DNA of 64,000 nucleotides, taken from contig NZ_LR134508.1 in assembly GCF_900638335.1 (NCBI RefSeq), positions 372,001 through 436,000 on the forward strand, given 5' to 3'. This document shows positions 63,518 to 64,000 of the stretch, in pieces. The notes beneath the pieces were generated by a model, which made no database searches, had not been told where the DNA came from, and saw nothing but the letters and a program-made list of their open reading frames with translations. Positions within the stretch are counted from its first letter, which is position 1. Each line of letters starts with the position of its first letter. The DNA is from Campylobacter lari. GTDB lineage: Bacteria; Campylobacterota; Campylobacteria; Campylobacterales; Campylobacteraceae. Both the position numbers and the translations under genes were made by a program.

Positions 63518-64000
63518 CATCAGTATTTTTGCGTACAACTTTAATACGTTCTATACTATTGCCATCCATCTTTTTGACTTCATAGTAGCAGAATTCATCT
63601 TCTATTCTATCTCCAACTACTGGTAAGCGTCCTAAAAGATTGAAAACATATCCACCTATAGTGACTTGTTCTAGCTCTTCATTAAAGCGTATATCAAGCA
63701 TTTCTTCCACTTCACTAATTTCATATCTTCCTTGAAATTCATAGATATTTTCTGCAAGTTTTTTAAAATGTGGACTAGAATCATCATGTTCATCGTTAAT
63801 ATCTCCAACGATTTCCTCCATAATATCTTCCATGGTTAAAAGACCGGCTGTACCACCATATTCATCTACTACTAATGCTGTATGAACTTGTTCTTTATTC
63901 ATCATGAAAAGTACTTTAGATATACTAATATTTTCTGGAACTAAGATCATTTTGATTAAAAAATCATCTAAATTTTTCTTATCTTTGCTAAGTTCATTTT
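63507..64000 (-). CDS. CBS- and CorC/HlyC-domain membrane-linked protein, 5' end outside window
   Basis: The last 164 residues of a protein that is open to the window edge. VPENISISKVLFMMNKEQVHTALVVDEYGGTAGLLTMEDIMEEIVGDINDEHDD is the second CBS motif with the signature 'V-D-E-Y-G-G-x-x-G-x-x-T-x-E-D-I-x-E-E-I-x-G-x-I'. The final about 80 residues are the CorC_HlyC (transporter-associated) domain ending GNSIERIKVVRKNTDEEE. Such proteins usually carry an N-terminal CNNM membrane domain and act in magnesium or metal handling; that part is not in view. The ATG at 63950 is internal. Confidence 0.88.
   Translation of the reverse strand, partial: NELSKDKKNLDDFLIKMILVPENISISKVLFMMNKEQVHTALVVDEYGGTAGLLTMEDIMEEIVGDINDEHDDSSPHFKKLAENIYEFQGRYEISEVEEMLDIRFNEELEQVTIGGYVFNLLGRLPVVGDRIEDEFCYYEVKKMDGNSIERIKVVRKNTDEEE

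Overview
The window is a contiguous, AT-rich, gene-dense piece of a Campylobacter chromosome. Gene content, order and protein sequence fit the C. jejuni / C. lari group. The placement rests on the competence (cts) transformation genes, the flgI-flgJ-flgM-flgN-flgK block, an orphan HydA2-type hydrogenase small subunit beside tpiA-pgk-gapA, a PorA major outer membrane protein, MqnE of the futalosine menaquinone route, and the tRNA-tuf-rpmG-tRNA-secE-nusG-rplKAJL-rpoBC-(gap)-rpsL-rpsG-fusA superlocus. Differences from the C. jejuni order as I remember it (no fabI next to tpiA, a large TPR gene after rsfS, an acetyltransferase relic between rpoC and rpsL) suggest the C. lari group; this is inference.

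Layout. 0-3.2 kb (+): end of a DNA-transformation / type II secretion-like operon (secretin tail, small TPR protein, CtsE ATPase, CtsF membrane protein). 3.2-11.1 kb (-): a long operon that starts with two proteins resembling cysteine-stripped electron-transfer subunits, continues with a small unknown protein, RsmD and flagellar genes flgI, flgJ, flgM, flgN and flgK, and ends with a TIGR02757 protein and a TSUP permease. A sigma54 promoter lies before flgI and a sigma28 promoter before flgM. 11.2-14.7 kb (+): thiL-truD, then a DUF2325 protein, an unknown protein and flavodoxin behind two Fur-box-like sites. 14.7-23.9 kb (-): a Cache-type chemoreceptor, a flavin split-barrel protein, an EI24 membrane protein, dUTPase, a small gene with a sigma28-like promoter, then hydA2-tpiA-pgk-gapA. 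23.9-27.2 kb (+): nadD, rsfS and a 791-residue TPR protein. 27.2-35.3 kb (-): DUF1090 protein, DUF4153 membrane protein, HIT protein, fumC, glmS and a GlnD-like protein with eroded catalytic motifs. 35.4-44.6 kb (+): mqnE, NCS2 purine permease, phosphoribosyltransferase, TorA-type molybdoenzyme with its monohaem cytochrome, a GT-C-like membrane protein coupled to a pseudopilin, and porA. 44.6-45.3 kb (-): yaaA. 45.4-62.9 kb (+): five tRNAs and the translation/transcription superlocus, interrupted by a frameshifted chloramphenicol-acetyltransferase-family pseudogene. 62.9-64 kb: a decayed coding region and the 3' part of a CBS/CorC-domain protein (-).

No CRISPR array, insertion sequence, prophage, rRNA or origin is visible. 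No G/C homopolymer long enough for the usual Campylobacter phase variation was noticed. The observations most worth following are the cysteine-less SdhB-like/HdrB-like pair, the catalytically eroded GlnD homologue, an H-type pseudoknot in the rplK-rplA spacer, a hairpin that would hide the flgN ribosome-binding site, and the Fur-box-linked flavodoxin operon.
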